This document shows positions 17,136 to 24,333 of a stretch of 64,000 bases of DNA, piece after piece. The notes beneath the pieces were generated by a model. The model saw only the letters and a program-made list of their open reading frames with translations, was not told where the DNA came from and ran no database searches. The DNA is from CSP1-5 sp964558395 (lineage in GTDB: Bacteria > Methylomirabilota > Methylomirabilia > Methylomirabilales > CSP1-5), in NCBI GenBank assembly GCA_964558395.1, contig CAZLDS010000003.1:1-64000 (forward strand), in the 5' to 3' direction. The position numbers were made by a program, and so were the translations under genes. How positions within the stretch are numbered: position 1 is the first letter of the stretch; every line of letters starts with the position of its first letter.

Positions 17136-17744
17136 TTGGCGGTGAAGACGAAATCGACGCATCGGGAGGCGAAGATCCGTCGCCGGACCACTGAAACCGA
17201 TGTGACGGTCGAGCTGAAGCTCGACGGGCAGGGGAGCTATCGCATCACGACGGGTCTGCCCTTCTTTGATCATATGCTGGCCCAACTTGCGAAACACGGG
17301 CTCTTCGATCTCACGCTTCGTGCTCAGGGAGATTTGGAGGTGGATCCCCACCACACCATGGAGGATGTGGGGCTGGCCCTCGGCGAGACCTTTGCCCAGG
17401 CATTGGGAAACCGCGCTGGAATTCGGCGCTACGGTCAGGCCACGGTGCCGATGGACGACGCGTTGGGCTGGGTCGCCGTGGACTTGAGTGGTCGACCCTA
17501 CCTGGCGTATCGGGCTGACGGGCTGGAAGGGAAGGTCGGGGAGTTTGACGCCGCCCTTCTGAAAGAGTTTTTCCGGGCCTTCGCCATGGCTCTCAGGGCG
17601 AATCTGCACATTGGGATTCCGTACGGTGAGAACACTCACCATATGGCCGAGGCGGTCTTCAAAGCCGCGGGCCGGGCTCTGGACACGGCGGTCGCCCTCG
17701 ATCCCCGCGTGAAGGGGATTCCGTCGACCAAAGGCAAACTCTAA
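17136..17744 (+). CDS. hisB: Imidazoleglycerol-phosphate dehydratase
   Basis: Dehydrates imidazole glycerol phosphate using two manganese ions. LPFFDHMLAQLAKHG, the metal motif DPHHTMEDVGLALGE and the second motif GENTHHMAEAVFKA are present. It is the stand-alone form without a histidinol phosphatase domain. Start TTG 17136 follows AAGGAG by five bases and gives 202 aa; frame is open further upstream into hisD. The gene is followed by a heptad repeat element before hisH. Confidence 0.95.
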   Translation: MAVKTKSTHREAKIRRRTTETDVTVELKLDGQGSYRITTGLPFFDHMLAQLAKHGLFDLTLRAQGDLEVDPHHTMEDVGLALGETFAQALGNRAGIRRYGQATVPMDDALGWVAVDLSGRPYLAYRADGLEGKVGEFDAALLKEFFRAFAMALRANLHIGIPYGENTHHMAEAVFKAAGRALDTAVALDPRVKGIPSTKGKL

Positions 17745-17762
17745 GACCGCCTCGCGGCCCTC

Positions 17763-17894
17763 GTTCAGAGTTCATGGTTCATGGAAGTCAGTCATGCCAA
17801 AAAGATCCGTTTTTGTTTTTCTCCCTGAGCGCTGAACTCCGAACCATGAACGGCTTACGTTTGAGCCCTCAACTCCAGACCCTCAACCCTGAGC
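17763..17894. repeat. Inverted heptad-array element between hisB and hisH
   Basis: The left arm has three units (GTTCAGA, then GTTCATG twice) at 17763-17783. The core at 17797-17820 contains CCAAAAAGATCCG and a T-rich run. The right arm has CTGAACT, CCGAACC and ATGAACG at 17832-17852, with four more units (CCTCAAC type) at 17867-17894. The core 13-mer recurs exactly on the other strand at 28195-28207. Confidence 0.8.
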
Positions 17895-17899
17895 CACGT

Positions 17900-18544
17900 A
17901 TGATTGCCATTATCGACAGTGGGATCGCCAACCTCCGGAGCGTCGAGAAGGGATTCGAGAGGGTCGGGGTTCCGGCGCGCGTGATCCGGGAGCCTGCCGC
18001 GCTGCGCGACGCAGCCGGGATTGTCCTCCCGGGAGTAGGGGCGTTCTCCGATGGGATCGCCACGCTGGAAGCGGCGGGGTTTATTGATCCTCTGTTCCGG
18101 GAAATCGAATCTGGGAAAGCCATCCTGGGGATTTGTCTGGGCCTGCACTTTCTCTTTTCGGAGAGCGAGGAATTCGGCCTACATAAGGGCCTCGATCTGA
18201 TCCGCGGCCGGGTCCGTCGCTTCCCCGGAACCGCCCCGTCCTCAGTCCTCAGTCCTGAGTCCTCTCTCCTGAAGGTTCCCCACATGGGGTGGAATCAGGT
18301 GGTCCTCAAAAGAGAGGCCCCAATCATGAAAGGGATCCTGGACAACTCGTATTTTTACTTCGTGCACTCCTACTACGTAGAGCCAGAGGAAGAGGGCACC
18401 GTTGCCGGTATCACAGAATACGGCATCCCTTTTACCTCCATGATCTGGAAGGACAACCTCTTCGCGACCCAGTTTCATCCGGAAAAGAGCCAAACCCTGG
18501 GCCTCCAGATTCTCGCCAATTTTGGTGCGCTGGCGCAGAAGTAG
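17900..18544 (+). CDS. hisH: Imidazole glycerol phosphate synthase, glutaminase subunit
   Basis: Supplies ammonia from glutamine to HisF. The class I amidotransferase triad is visible: Cys79 in GICLGLHFL and His193/Glu195 in QFHPEKSQ. Start ATG gives MIAIIDSGIANLRSV; the frame is open upstream only because of the repeat element. Between VRRFP and LKVPHMGWNQV about ten residues (Ser/Pro/Leu-rich) are encoded by four heptads at 18238-18265, an insertion relative to relatives. No clear ribosome-binding site is seen before the ATG. Confidence 0.94.
   Translation: MIAIIDSGIANLRSVEKGFERVGVPARVIREPAALRDAAGIVLPGVGAFSDGIATLEAAGFIDPLFREIESGKAILGICLGLHFLFSESEEFGLHKGLDLIRGRVRRFPGTAPSSVLSPESSLLKVPHMGWNQVVLKREAPIMKGILDNSYFYFVHSYYVEPEEEGTVAGITEYGIPFTSMIWKDNLFATQFHPEKSQTLGLQILANFGALAQK
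18238..18265. repeat. Four GTCCTCA-type heptads inside hisH
   Basis: Two exact GTCCTCA units followed by GTCCTGA and GTCCTCT in phase. Only one arm is present. The 28 bases are read through in the hisH frame as SSVLSPESS-like sequence. Confidence 0.75.
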
Positions 18545-18562
18545 AGCTGTCACCAGCCCCCT

Positions 18563-18647
18563 GTCAGCCGTCAGCATCTATATAATAGTAGTCGACTGTC
18601 CGCATGGATAAAGATTCTTAGCTGACTCCTAATAGCTGATCGCTCAA
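18563..18647. repeat. Inverted heptad element (GTCAGC type) between hisH and hisA
   Basis: The left arm has GTCAGCC and GTCAGCA (18563-18576). The right arm has AGCTGAC, TCCTAAT, AGCTGAT and CGCTCAA (18620-18647), the same core on the opposite strand. The 43-base middle is AT-rich. The element ends about 12 bases before hisA. Confidence 0.65.
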
Positions 18648-18658
18648 GAGATGACGTT

Positions 18659-19396
18659 ATGTTGATTATTCCAGCCGTCGACATAAAAAATGGGAAAGCG
18701 GTTCGCCTGACCCAAGGGGATCCGAACCGAGAAATGGTGTACGGAGATGATCCTGTTGGGGTTGCAGAAGCGTGGGAGGCGAGAGGCGCGCCGCGTCTGC
18801 ATATCGTCGACCTGGATGGAGCATTCGCAGGGAGTCCGAAGCAGCTAGGACTGATCAGCGCGGCTGCGCGGGCGGTCAAGATTCCGATTCAGGCGGGGGG
18901 TGGGCTCCGAACGCTGGAGTCGGTCACTGCACTCTTCGATGCCGGCATCGCCACGGCGGCCCTCGGGACCTCTGCTATTATGAACCCGCGTTTTCTGGAA
19001 GAGGTGTGCACGGCCTATCCGCGCCGGATCATCCTCGCGATTGATGCGAAAGAGGGACGGGTGGCAGTCAAAGGGTGGCGCGAGCTTTTGGATCATTCGG
19101 TCGGGGCCGTGGTCGAGCGGGTGGCATCACTCGAGCTCGGTGCCATTCTCTACACCGATATCCTGAAGGACGGAACAATGGAAGGACCCGATTTTGAGGG
19201 ATTGCAAGCCGTAGTCACACAGAGCCGTCACCCGGTCCTCGCCTCGGGCGGCATCGCGTCCCTGGAAGATATTCGGCGGCTGTGTGCCATGAAAGGTGTG
19301 GCGGGCGCCATCGTCGGCAAGGCCCTGTACAGCGGCGCGATCGAGCTCGAGGCGGCGCTCCGCGTCGTGGCCGCGGAAACGGTTCGCCGATGCTAG
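18659..19396 (+). CDS. hisA: ProFAR isomerase (1-(5-phosphoribosyl)-5-[(5-phosphoribosylamino)methylideneamino]imidazole-4-carboxamide isomerase)
   Basis: TIM-barrel isomerase converting ProFAR to PRFAR. MLIIPAVDIKNGKAVRLTQG places the catalytic Asp at 8. HIVDLDGAFAG, IQAGGGLRT, the second catalytic Asp in YTDILKDGTMEG, and LASGGIASLEDI are present. 245 aa. Its end overlaps the hisF start by 7 bp. Similarity to TrpF-active PriA cannot be excluded, but the context is a complete his operon. Confidence 0.95.
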   Translation: MLIIPAVDIKNGKAVRLTQGDPNREMVYGDDPVGVAEAWEARGAPRLHIVDLDGAFAGSPKQLGLISAAARAVKIPIQAGGGLRTLESVTALFDAGIATAALGTSAIMNPRFLEEVCTAYPRRIILAIDAKEGRVAVKGWRELLDHSVGAVVERVASLELGAILYTDILKDGTMEGPDFEGLQAVVTQSRHPVLASGGIASLEDIRRLCAMKGVAGAIVGKALYSGAIELEAALRVVAAETVRRC

Positions 19397-20211
19397 CAAA
19401 ACGGATCATCCCCTGCCTTGATGTGAAAGATGGGCGTGTGGTCAAGGGGACTCGGTTCGTAGACCTTCGAGACGCGGGGGATCCAGCGGAGGTTGCGGAG
19501 CGGTACGATCGGGAGGGGGCTGATGAGCTCGTCTTCCTCGACATCACCGCCTCGGCCGAACGGCGAAAGATCATAATCGGGGTCGTGGAGCGGACGGCAG
19601 AGCGGGCGTTCACCCCGCTGACCGTGGGCGGGGGGATCCGGGATTTGGAAGACATCCGGGCCATCCTTCTGGCTGGGGCGGATAAGGTCTCTCTCAACAC
19701 CGCAGCCGTTCAGAATCCGAAGCTGATACGCCAGGCGGCTGAACGGTTCGGCAGCCAATGCATCGTTCTCGCCATCGACGCCAAGCGGAGGGAGTTCAGG
19801 GTTCAGAGTTCAGGGTTCAGAGAAATACCAGACACTGATCCATTAACCATGAACCCTGAACTGTCGTGGGAGGTGTATATTCACGGTGGTCGCACACCGA
19901 CCGGACTCGAAGCGGTACAGTGGGCTGAGGCGGGAGTGGCGTCTGGGGCGGGGGAGATCCTCCTGACCAGCATGGATCGTGACGGGACGCGGGACGGGTA
20001 CGATTTGGAGCTTACTGCAGCGGTTGCCGAGCGTGTGGGCGTCCCAGTGATCGCCTCGGGGGGTGCCGGGACGATGGCGCATCTCTATGAGGCCTTTGCC
20101 TTCGGAAAAGCCGATGCGGCCCTTGCCGCGTCCATCTTTCACTTCCAGGAAATCTCGGTCCCCGAGGCGAAAGCATATCTCAGTGGGCGGGGCATCGTCG
20201 TGCGCCCCTAG
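19390..20211 (+). CDS. hisF: Imidazole glycerol phosphate synthase, cyclase subunit, with repeat-derived insertion
   Basis: TIM-barrel cyclase partner of HisH making imidazole glycerol phosphate and AICAR. MLAKRIIPCLDVKDGRVVKG holds the catalytic Asp11. DITASAERR, VGGGIRDLEDI, GADKVSLNT and ILLTSMDRDGTRDGYD (second catalytic Asp) are intact. Between AIDAKR and WEVYIHGGR there are about 20 more residues than usual, encoded by a heptad inverted-repeat element at 19793-19862 that keeps the frame. Length 273 aa against about 252 usually. All catalytic motifs are intact, so it is probably functional. Confidence 0.94.
   Translation: MLAKRIIPCLDVKDGRVVKGTRFVDLRDAGDPAEVAERYDREGADELVFLDITASAERRKIIIGVVERTAERAFTPLTVGGGIRDLEDIRAILLAGADKVSLNTAAVQNPKLIRQAAERFGSQCIVLAIDAKRREFRVQSSGFREIPDTDPLTMNPELSWEVYIHGGRTPTGLEAVQWAEAGVASGAGEILLTSMDRDGTRDGYDLELTAAVAERVGVPVIASGGAGTMAHLYEAFAFGKADAALAASIFHFQEISVPEAKAYLSGRGIVVRP
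19793..19862. repeat. Inverted heptad element inserted in frame in hisF
   Basis: The left arm has four in-phase units alternating AGTTCAG and GGTTCAG (19793-19820). The right arm has ATTAACC, ATGAACC and CTGAACT (19842-19862). The total is 70 bp inside the coding sequence, with no stop in the hisF frame. Confidence 0.85.
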
Positions 20212-20228
20212 GGCCGCAGAGCGGCCCT

Positions 20229-20352
20229 GGTTCATAGTTCATAGTCCACGGTTGAGAGTGAACGGCTCATGGATCAGGGTTCACGGTGGCGAGTAGGGCC
20301 TGGGAGATCCGTTCCTGTTCTTGCTCTGAACCCTGAACCCTGAACGATGACG
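20229..20352. repeat. Inverted heptad-array element between hisF and hisIE
   Basis: The left arm is the longest in the window: eight to ten in-phase units at 20229-20298 (GGTTCAT, AGTTCAT, AGTCCAC and so on, loose consensus RGTTCAN). The core at 20301-20324 contains AGATCCG. The right arm has TCTGAAC, CCTGAAC twice, and GATGACG at 20325-20352. The hisIE ribosome-binding site follows directly. Confidence 0.82.
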
Positions 20353-20366
20353 AAGGGAGGAGGATT

Positions 20367-21080
20367 GTGGCCAAACGCCCAGGTGGCTTGAAGTTTGACA
20401 AGAAGGGTCTCATTCTGGCCATCGCCCAAGATGCCAAGACGGGCCAGGTCTTGATGACGGCCTGTATGACCCGGGAGACCCTTCGGAGGACCGTGGAAAC
20501 CGGCTTTGTGCACTACTACAGCCGGTCTCGGCGTCGCATCTGGAGGAAGGGGGAAGAGTCCGGGCACGTGCAGCGGGTCCGAGAGATCCGCCTCGACTGC
20601 GACGGCGATGCCCTACTCCTTCAGGTAGAGCAGGACAAGGCCGCCTGCCATTTGGGCTATCGCACATGCTTCTTCCGGCGCGTCAAGGGGGATCTCAAGG
20701 CGTCCGCCCCGGTGTTGCACCAGGTCTTTCGGCCGGAGGCAGTCTACGGCCCCTCTTCGCAAGTCCTCGATGCCGTGTACCAGACCATTCTAATGCGCAA
20801 GAAAAAGCCCCCCGCGGGTTCGTACGTGGCCTCTCTCCTTCAGGAGGGGAAGGCGAGGATCCTCCGGAAGATCGCTGAGGAGGCCTCTGAAGTCATCCTG
20901 AGTGCCGAGAAAGGTCGCCGGCAGGAGATCGTTTATGAGGTGGCGGACCTCTGGTTTCACACCTTGGTCCTCCTCGGGGCATCAGGGATACCCTTGGATA
21001 GGCTCTGGAGGGAGTTCCAGGGGCGGGTAGGCAAGAGGAAGGAGGAGTACGGCAAAACGAGGCGGAAGAAAAGGGATTGA
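20367..21080 (+). CDS. hisIE: Bifunctional phosphoribosyl-AMP cyclohydrolase / phosphoribosyl-ATP pyrophosphohydrolase
   Basis: Carries out steps two and three of histidine synthesis. The N-terminal HisI domain contains VHYYSRSRRRIWRKGEESG and the metal-binding DCDGDALLLQVEQ and ACHLGYRTCFFR. The C-terminal HisE domain (from about residue 125) contains KIAEEASEVILSA and IVYEVADLWFHTLVLL. A GTG start with a strong GGGAGGAGG site gives 237 aa. Last gene of the his operon; its TGA stop lies inside the next promoter's -35 hexamer. Confidence 0.95.
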   Translation: MAKRPGGLKFDKKGLILAIAQDAKTGQVLMTACMTRETLRRTVETGFVHYYSRSRRRIWRKGEESGHVQRVREIRLDCDGDALLLQVEQDKAACHLGYRTCFFRRVKGDLKASAPVLHQVFRPEAVYGPSSQVLDAVYQTILMRKKKPPAGSYVASLLQEGKARILRKIAEEASEVILSAEKGRRQEIVYEVADLWFHTLVLLGASGIPLDRLWREFQGRVGKRKEEYGKTRRKKRD

Positions 21081-21105
21081 CATAAGGACAAGAATGAGGT
21101 AACAT
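21077..21105 (+). promoter_or_regulatory. Probable promoter of rpsU-yqeY
   Basis: TTGACA (21077-21082), 17-bp spacer, TAACAT (21100-21105). The -35 overlaps the hisIE stop. A second possible -10, TAAAAT, lies near 21145. Confidence 0.55.
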
Positions 21106-21169
21106 ACAACGGTACTTTTCTGGAAAGTTCTGGCATTCCGATAGCTAAAATAGAGACATACGTGGGGGG

Positions 21170-21373
21170 GTGTCCGCGGTGACGACCGTGCTCGTCCGAG
21201 AGGATGAGAGCTTCGAGAATGCTCTGAGGCGCTTCAAGAAGCAGGTAGAGAAGGCTGGCGTGCTTTCAGAGATGCGGAAGCGACAACACTACGAAAAGCC
21301 AAGTGTTCGCCGCAAGAAGAAGGCTCTCGCCGCCCGCAAAAAGATGCTGAAGAAAATGCGTATGTTTGAGTAG
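21170..21373 (+). CDS. rpsU: Ribosomal protein bS21
   Basis: Small-subunit protein needed for initiation. VLVREDESFENALRRFKKQ near the start and a very basic tail (VRRKKKALAARKKMLKKMR) are diagnostic. 67 aa from the GTG at 21170; a GTG at 21179 (MTTVLVREDE) fits the family start better and cannot be excluded. Heads the rpsU-yqeY-(mutS2)-dnaG-rpoD block, a variant of the classical macromolecular-synthesis operon. Confidence 0.93.
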   Translation: MSAVTTVLVREDESFENALRRFKKQVEKAGVLSEMRKRQHYEKPSVRRKKKALAARKKMLKKMRMFE

Positions 21374-21374
21374 G

Positions 21375-21827
21375 ATGGATTGGAAGGCCCGCCTTCATCA
21401 GGACCTTCGGGCGGCCGTGAAGGCCGGCGGGAAAGCAGAGACGTGGACCCTTCGTCTGCTGCTCAACGCTATCAAAACCCGCGAGGTGGAAAAGCGGGGA
21501 GAGCTGACCGAGCCCGAGATCCTGCAACTCATCGTTAAGGAAGGTAACCAGCGGAGAGAAGCCATCCAGCAATTCCGTCACGCCGGGCGAGAGGACCTCG
21601 CCCTGAAGGAAGAGACGGAACTCCAGGTCCTCGAGAAATTCCTGCCCAAGCCGATGACCCCCGAGGAACTTTTGGCCAAGGTAAGGGAGGCGATCGCTGC
21701 CACAGGAGCCGCATCAGTGAAGGACGTGGGAAAGGTGATGGCCTACCTGATGCCTCACGTCTCTGGGCGTGCTGACGGAAAAGAGGTCAGTCAGTTGGTG
21801 CGACACGAGCTTTCGGGGAGTGCATGA
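21375..21827 (+). CDS. GatB/YqeY-domain protein
   Basis: YqeY family, related to the tRNA-binding tail of GatB amidotransferase; its exact role is not established. LNAIKTREVEKRGELTE and LEKFLPKPMTPEEL are typical, and VGKVMAYLMPHVSGRADGKEV closes the fold. ATG 21375 gives 150 aa; a TTG nine bases earlier is possible. Two bases after rpsU, so probably co-transcribed. rpsU-yqeY-dnaG-rpoD is a conserved order. Confidence 0.9.
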   Translation: MDWKARLHQDLRAAVKAGGKAETWTLRLLLNAIKTREVEKRGELTEPEILQLIVKEGNQRREAIQQFRHAGREDLALKEETELQVLEKFLPKPMTPEELLAKVREAIAATGAASVKDVGKVMAYLMPHVSGRADGKEVSQLVRHELSGSA

Positions 21828-21860
21828 CGCGTCCAGGGCCGGGTGTGAGAGTATGGATGA

Positions 21861-21893
21861 CCGAGGGACTCCACAAGGAGTCCCTTGGTTTTC
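21861..21893 (+). terminator. Hairpin terminator after yqeY
   Basis: A 12-bp stem (one G-T pair) built on GGGACTCC and GGAGTCCC with loop ACAA, followed by TTTT. It separates rpsU-yqeY from mutS2, though the T run is short and some read-through is likely. Confidence 0.7.
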
Positions 21894-21911
21894 CCCGGAG
21901 CACACTGCCGG

Positions 21912-24296
21912 ATGGATGATCGAACACGGACCGGGCTAGAATTTGCCGGAATCCTCGATGTGCTCCGGGGAGCAGCGATCACTCCCTTCGGGAAGGAGCG
22001 GGCGTCCGCGGTCGGTCCTCTGGAGAGTCTGGAGCGCATAGAGGAAGCCCTGGCCGAGGCGGGGGAAGCCAAGGAGCTGCTACTCAGGGGTGCGGAGCCG
22101 CCTTACGGAGGAGTGACCGATATCCGGCCCCACCTCAGGCGCGCCAGAATCGAAGGAGCCTCGCTCGACGCAGGCTCGCTCTGGGATATCCATGAGATCT
22201 TGGTGACGGGTGGCCGACTCCGAACCTTTTTCCAACACGCACAGGACGCGTCGCCCCTCGTCTGGAAGCGAGCGAGCGGCATCTGTGTTCCGGAAGCCCT
22301 CTGCGCGGCGATCGAAGCGGCCATTACATCAGACGGAGAGGTAATCGACGCGGCCAGCCCGAGGTTGCAGGGGGTGCGGCAGAAACTGCGCGCCCTGCGG
22401 GTCGCCATCATCGCGAAACTCGAACGGTATCTTGTTGCTCCAGGCTACCAATCGGCCCTCGCCGAACCGATTGTCACCGTCCGCAACGACCGATACGTCA
22501 TTCCGGTCAAGTCGGCTGCCAAGGCCAAGCTCCGCGGAATCGTCCAGGATCAATCGGGGAGCGGCCTGACCATTTTCCTCGAGCCGACCCCGGTCGTGGA
22601 GATGAACAATCGGCTGCGCATGCTGCGCCGCCAGGAAAAGGAGGAGGTGGCGAGGGTCCTCCGAGCGCTCACCGCACACGTTGGGCGCGAAGCGGAAATC
22701 ATCGGGGCGCTCCTGGAATTTCTCGGCGAGTTGGACCTTCTCATGGCGAAGGGGCGTCTCGCGGTCCGCCTGGGGGCTCACCGTCCCCGGGTGACGCAGG
22801 ATCGCCGGTTCATCCTGCGTCAGGCTCGCCATCCCTTCCTCGTGTTGGGCGGTGACGCTGGGCTGAGTGGCGAGGCCGGCACGGCGGGACCCGCGGCGGT
22901 GCCAATTGATATTGAAGTCGGCGGCGCTTTCACCGCGGTGGTCATCACCGGGCCGAACACGGGTGGGAAGACGGTGGCGCTCAAGACCGCTGGTCTTCTA
23001 ACCGTAATGACCCTGTCGGGCCTCCTCATTCCGGCCTCTCCGGACAGCCAGGTTCCCCGATACGAGGCGGTCTTCGCCGACATCGGGGATGAGCAAAGTA
23101 TTGAACAGAGCCTGAGCACCTTCTCTTCCCATATGAGCCAGGTGGTCAAGATCCTGGCCCACGCGGGCCATGAGACCCTGGTGCTCCTAGATGAACTCGG
23201 GGCGGGGACCGACCCGTCGGAAGGGGCGGCCCTCGGGATGGCCATTCTCGCGAGCCTCAACGGGCGAGGGGCATCGGTGATCGCGACCACGCATCTGGAT
23301 GCCATTAAGTCCTTTGCGGCCCTCACCCCTGGCGTGGAAAACGCCAGTGTGGAGTTCGATGTCCACCGTCTGACGCCGGAGTACCAGGTCCGGCTGGGTC
23401 TCCCAGGCAAGAGTTACGGGCTGGAGATCGCGGGGCGTCTCGGGCTGCCGCAACCGGTCTTGGAAAAGGCACGGGCATTCCTCCCCGAGGGACACCGAAA
23501 GACGCAGGCCCTCTTGGAGACCCTCGAGGTGGACCGCCGACAGGTCGATGGTCTCAGGGCAAAGCTTCAGGAAGAGCTCCGGTGGGCCTCGTCCCTCAGC
23601 GGGGAAGCGGAGGAGCTTGTTGTGCGGCTTCGCGCGGGGGTCAAGGACCTCAAGCGTCGCGTCCGAGAAGAGGCGAGGGCGCTCCTTGCCGAATTCCGTC
23701 AGCGCGGGGAGGGCCTGATTGGGGTGCTCCGGGAACGGGGGGTTCGCCCAGAGGAGGTACGAGTCTTTCGACAGGGGCTCGAGGAGCTGGGGGCGAGGGT
23801 TGAGGCGGTGGCGGCACCCCGGGCTGACGCTTCTCCGGGGGACGGCGAGATTGGCCCGGGCCGGTGGGTGTCCGTCGCGGGCCTCGGGCGGCAAGGGCGT
23901 GTCCTAACGCCGGTGTCTCAACAGGGAACCGTAGAAGTGGAGCTGAGTGTGGGCAGGGTTCATCTGCCCGTATCCGCGCTCAGCCCCGCTTCTGTCCCGA
24001 AGCGGCGCCGCGGCGAGATGCCCTTATTCGTCGAGAAAATCGAGTCCATTTCTGCCGAAATCAACGTGGTTGGGTGCACCGTAGAAGAGGCGACCCGGCG
24101 TCTCGAAAAGTACTTGGATACCGCCTTTGTCGAGGGGTTTCGACGGGTCAGGGTGATCCATGGCAAGGGGACCGGAGCGCTTCGCAAGGGGGTCCACAAA
24201 TTCTTGACGGACCACCCCATGGTGGAGGGGTTTCAGCTGGCCGAGATGAGCGAAGGGGGAATCGGCGCCACCATGGTGGTGCTGAGGGAGCGATAG
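21912..24296 (+). CDS. mutS2: Endonuclease MutS2
   Basis: MutS-family ATPase with a C-terminal Smr domain; linked in other bacteria to suppression of homologous recombination and to collided ribosomes. The core and clamp regions precede the P-loop GPNTGGKT (347-354); LVLLDELGAGTDPSEGAAL is Walker B. The C-terminal Smr domain has HGKGTGALRKGVHKFL and ends SEGGIGATMVVL. The usual L-D-L-R/H-G at the Smr entrance reads INVVG here. ATG 21912 gives 794 aa. Sits between yqeY and dnaG. Confidence 0.94.
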   Translation: MDDRTRTGLEFAGILDVLRGAAITPFGKERASAVGPLESLERIEEALAEAGEAKELLLRGAEPPYGGVTDIRPHLRRARIEGASLDAGSLWDIHEILVTGGRLRTFFQHAQDASPLVWKRASGICVPEALCAAIEAAITSDGEVIDAASPRLQGVRQKLRALRVAIIAKLERYLVAPGYQSALAEPIVTVRNDRYVIPVKSAAKAKLRGIVQDQSGSGLTIFLEPTPVVEMNNRLRMLRRQEKEEVARVLRALTAHVGREAEIIGALLEFLGELDLLMAKGRLAVRLGAHRPRVTQDRRFILRQARHPFLVLGGDAGLSGEAGTAGPAAVPIDIEVGGAFTAVVITGPNTGGKTVALKTAGLLTVMTLSGLLIPASPDSQVPRYEAVFADIGDEQSIEQSLSTFSSHMSQVVKILAHAGHETLVLLDELGAGTDPSEGAALGMAILASLNGRGASVIATTHLDAIKSFAALTPGVENASVEFDVHRLTPEYQVRLGLPGKSYGLEIAGRLGLPQPVLEKARAFLPEGHRKTQALLETLEVDRRQVDGLRAKLQEELRWASSLSGEAEELVVRLRAGVKDLKRRVREEARALLAEFRQRGEGLIGVLRERGVRPEEVRVFRQGLEELGARVEAVAAPRADASPGDGEIGPGRWVSVAGLGRQGRVLTPVSQQGTVEVELSVGRVHLPVSALSPASVPKRRRGEMPLFVEKIESISAEINVVGCTVEEATRRLEKYLDTAFVEGFRRVRVIHGKGTGALRKGVHKFLTDHPMVEGFQLAEMSEGGIGATMVVLRER

Positions 24297-24300
24297 GGAT

Positions 24301-24321
24301 GCCCTGCCTCTCCGGCAGGGC
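24301..24321 (+). other. Hairpin between mutS2 and dnaG
   Basis: GCCCTGCC, five bases, GGCAGGGC: a perfect 8-bp stem without a T run. It lies just before the dnaG start and could modulate processing or translation rather than end transcription. Confidence 0.5.
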
Positions 24322-24333
24322 GCTGAGGGTTCC

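Noticed and set aside
17763..20352. Heptad arrays as a CRISPR array
   Set aside because: The repeat period is 7 bp with no spacers of constant length and no cas genes nearby.
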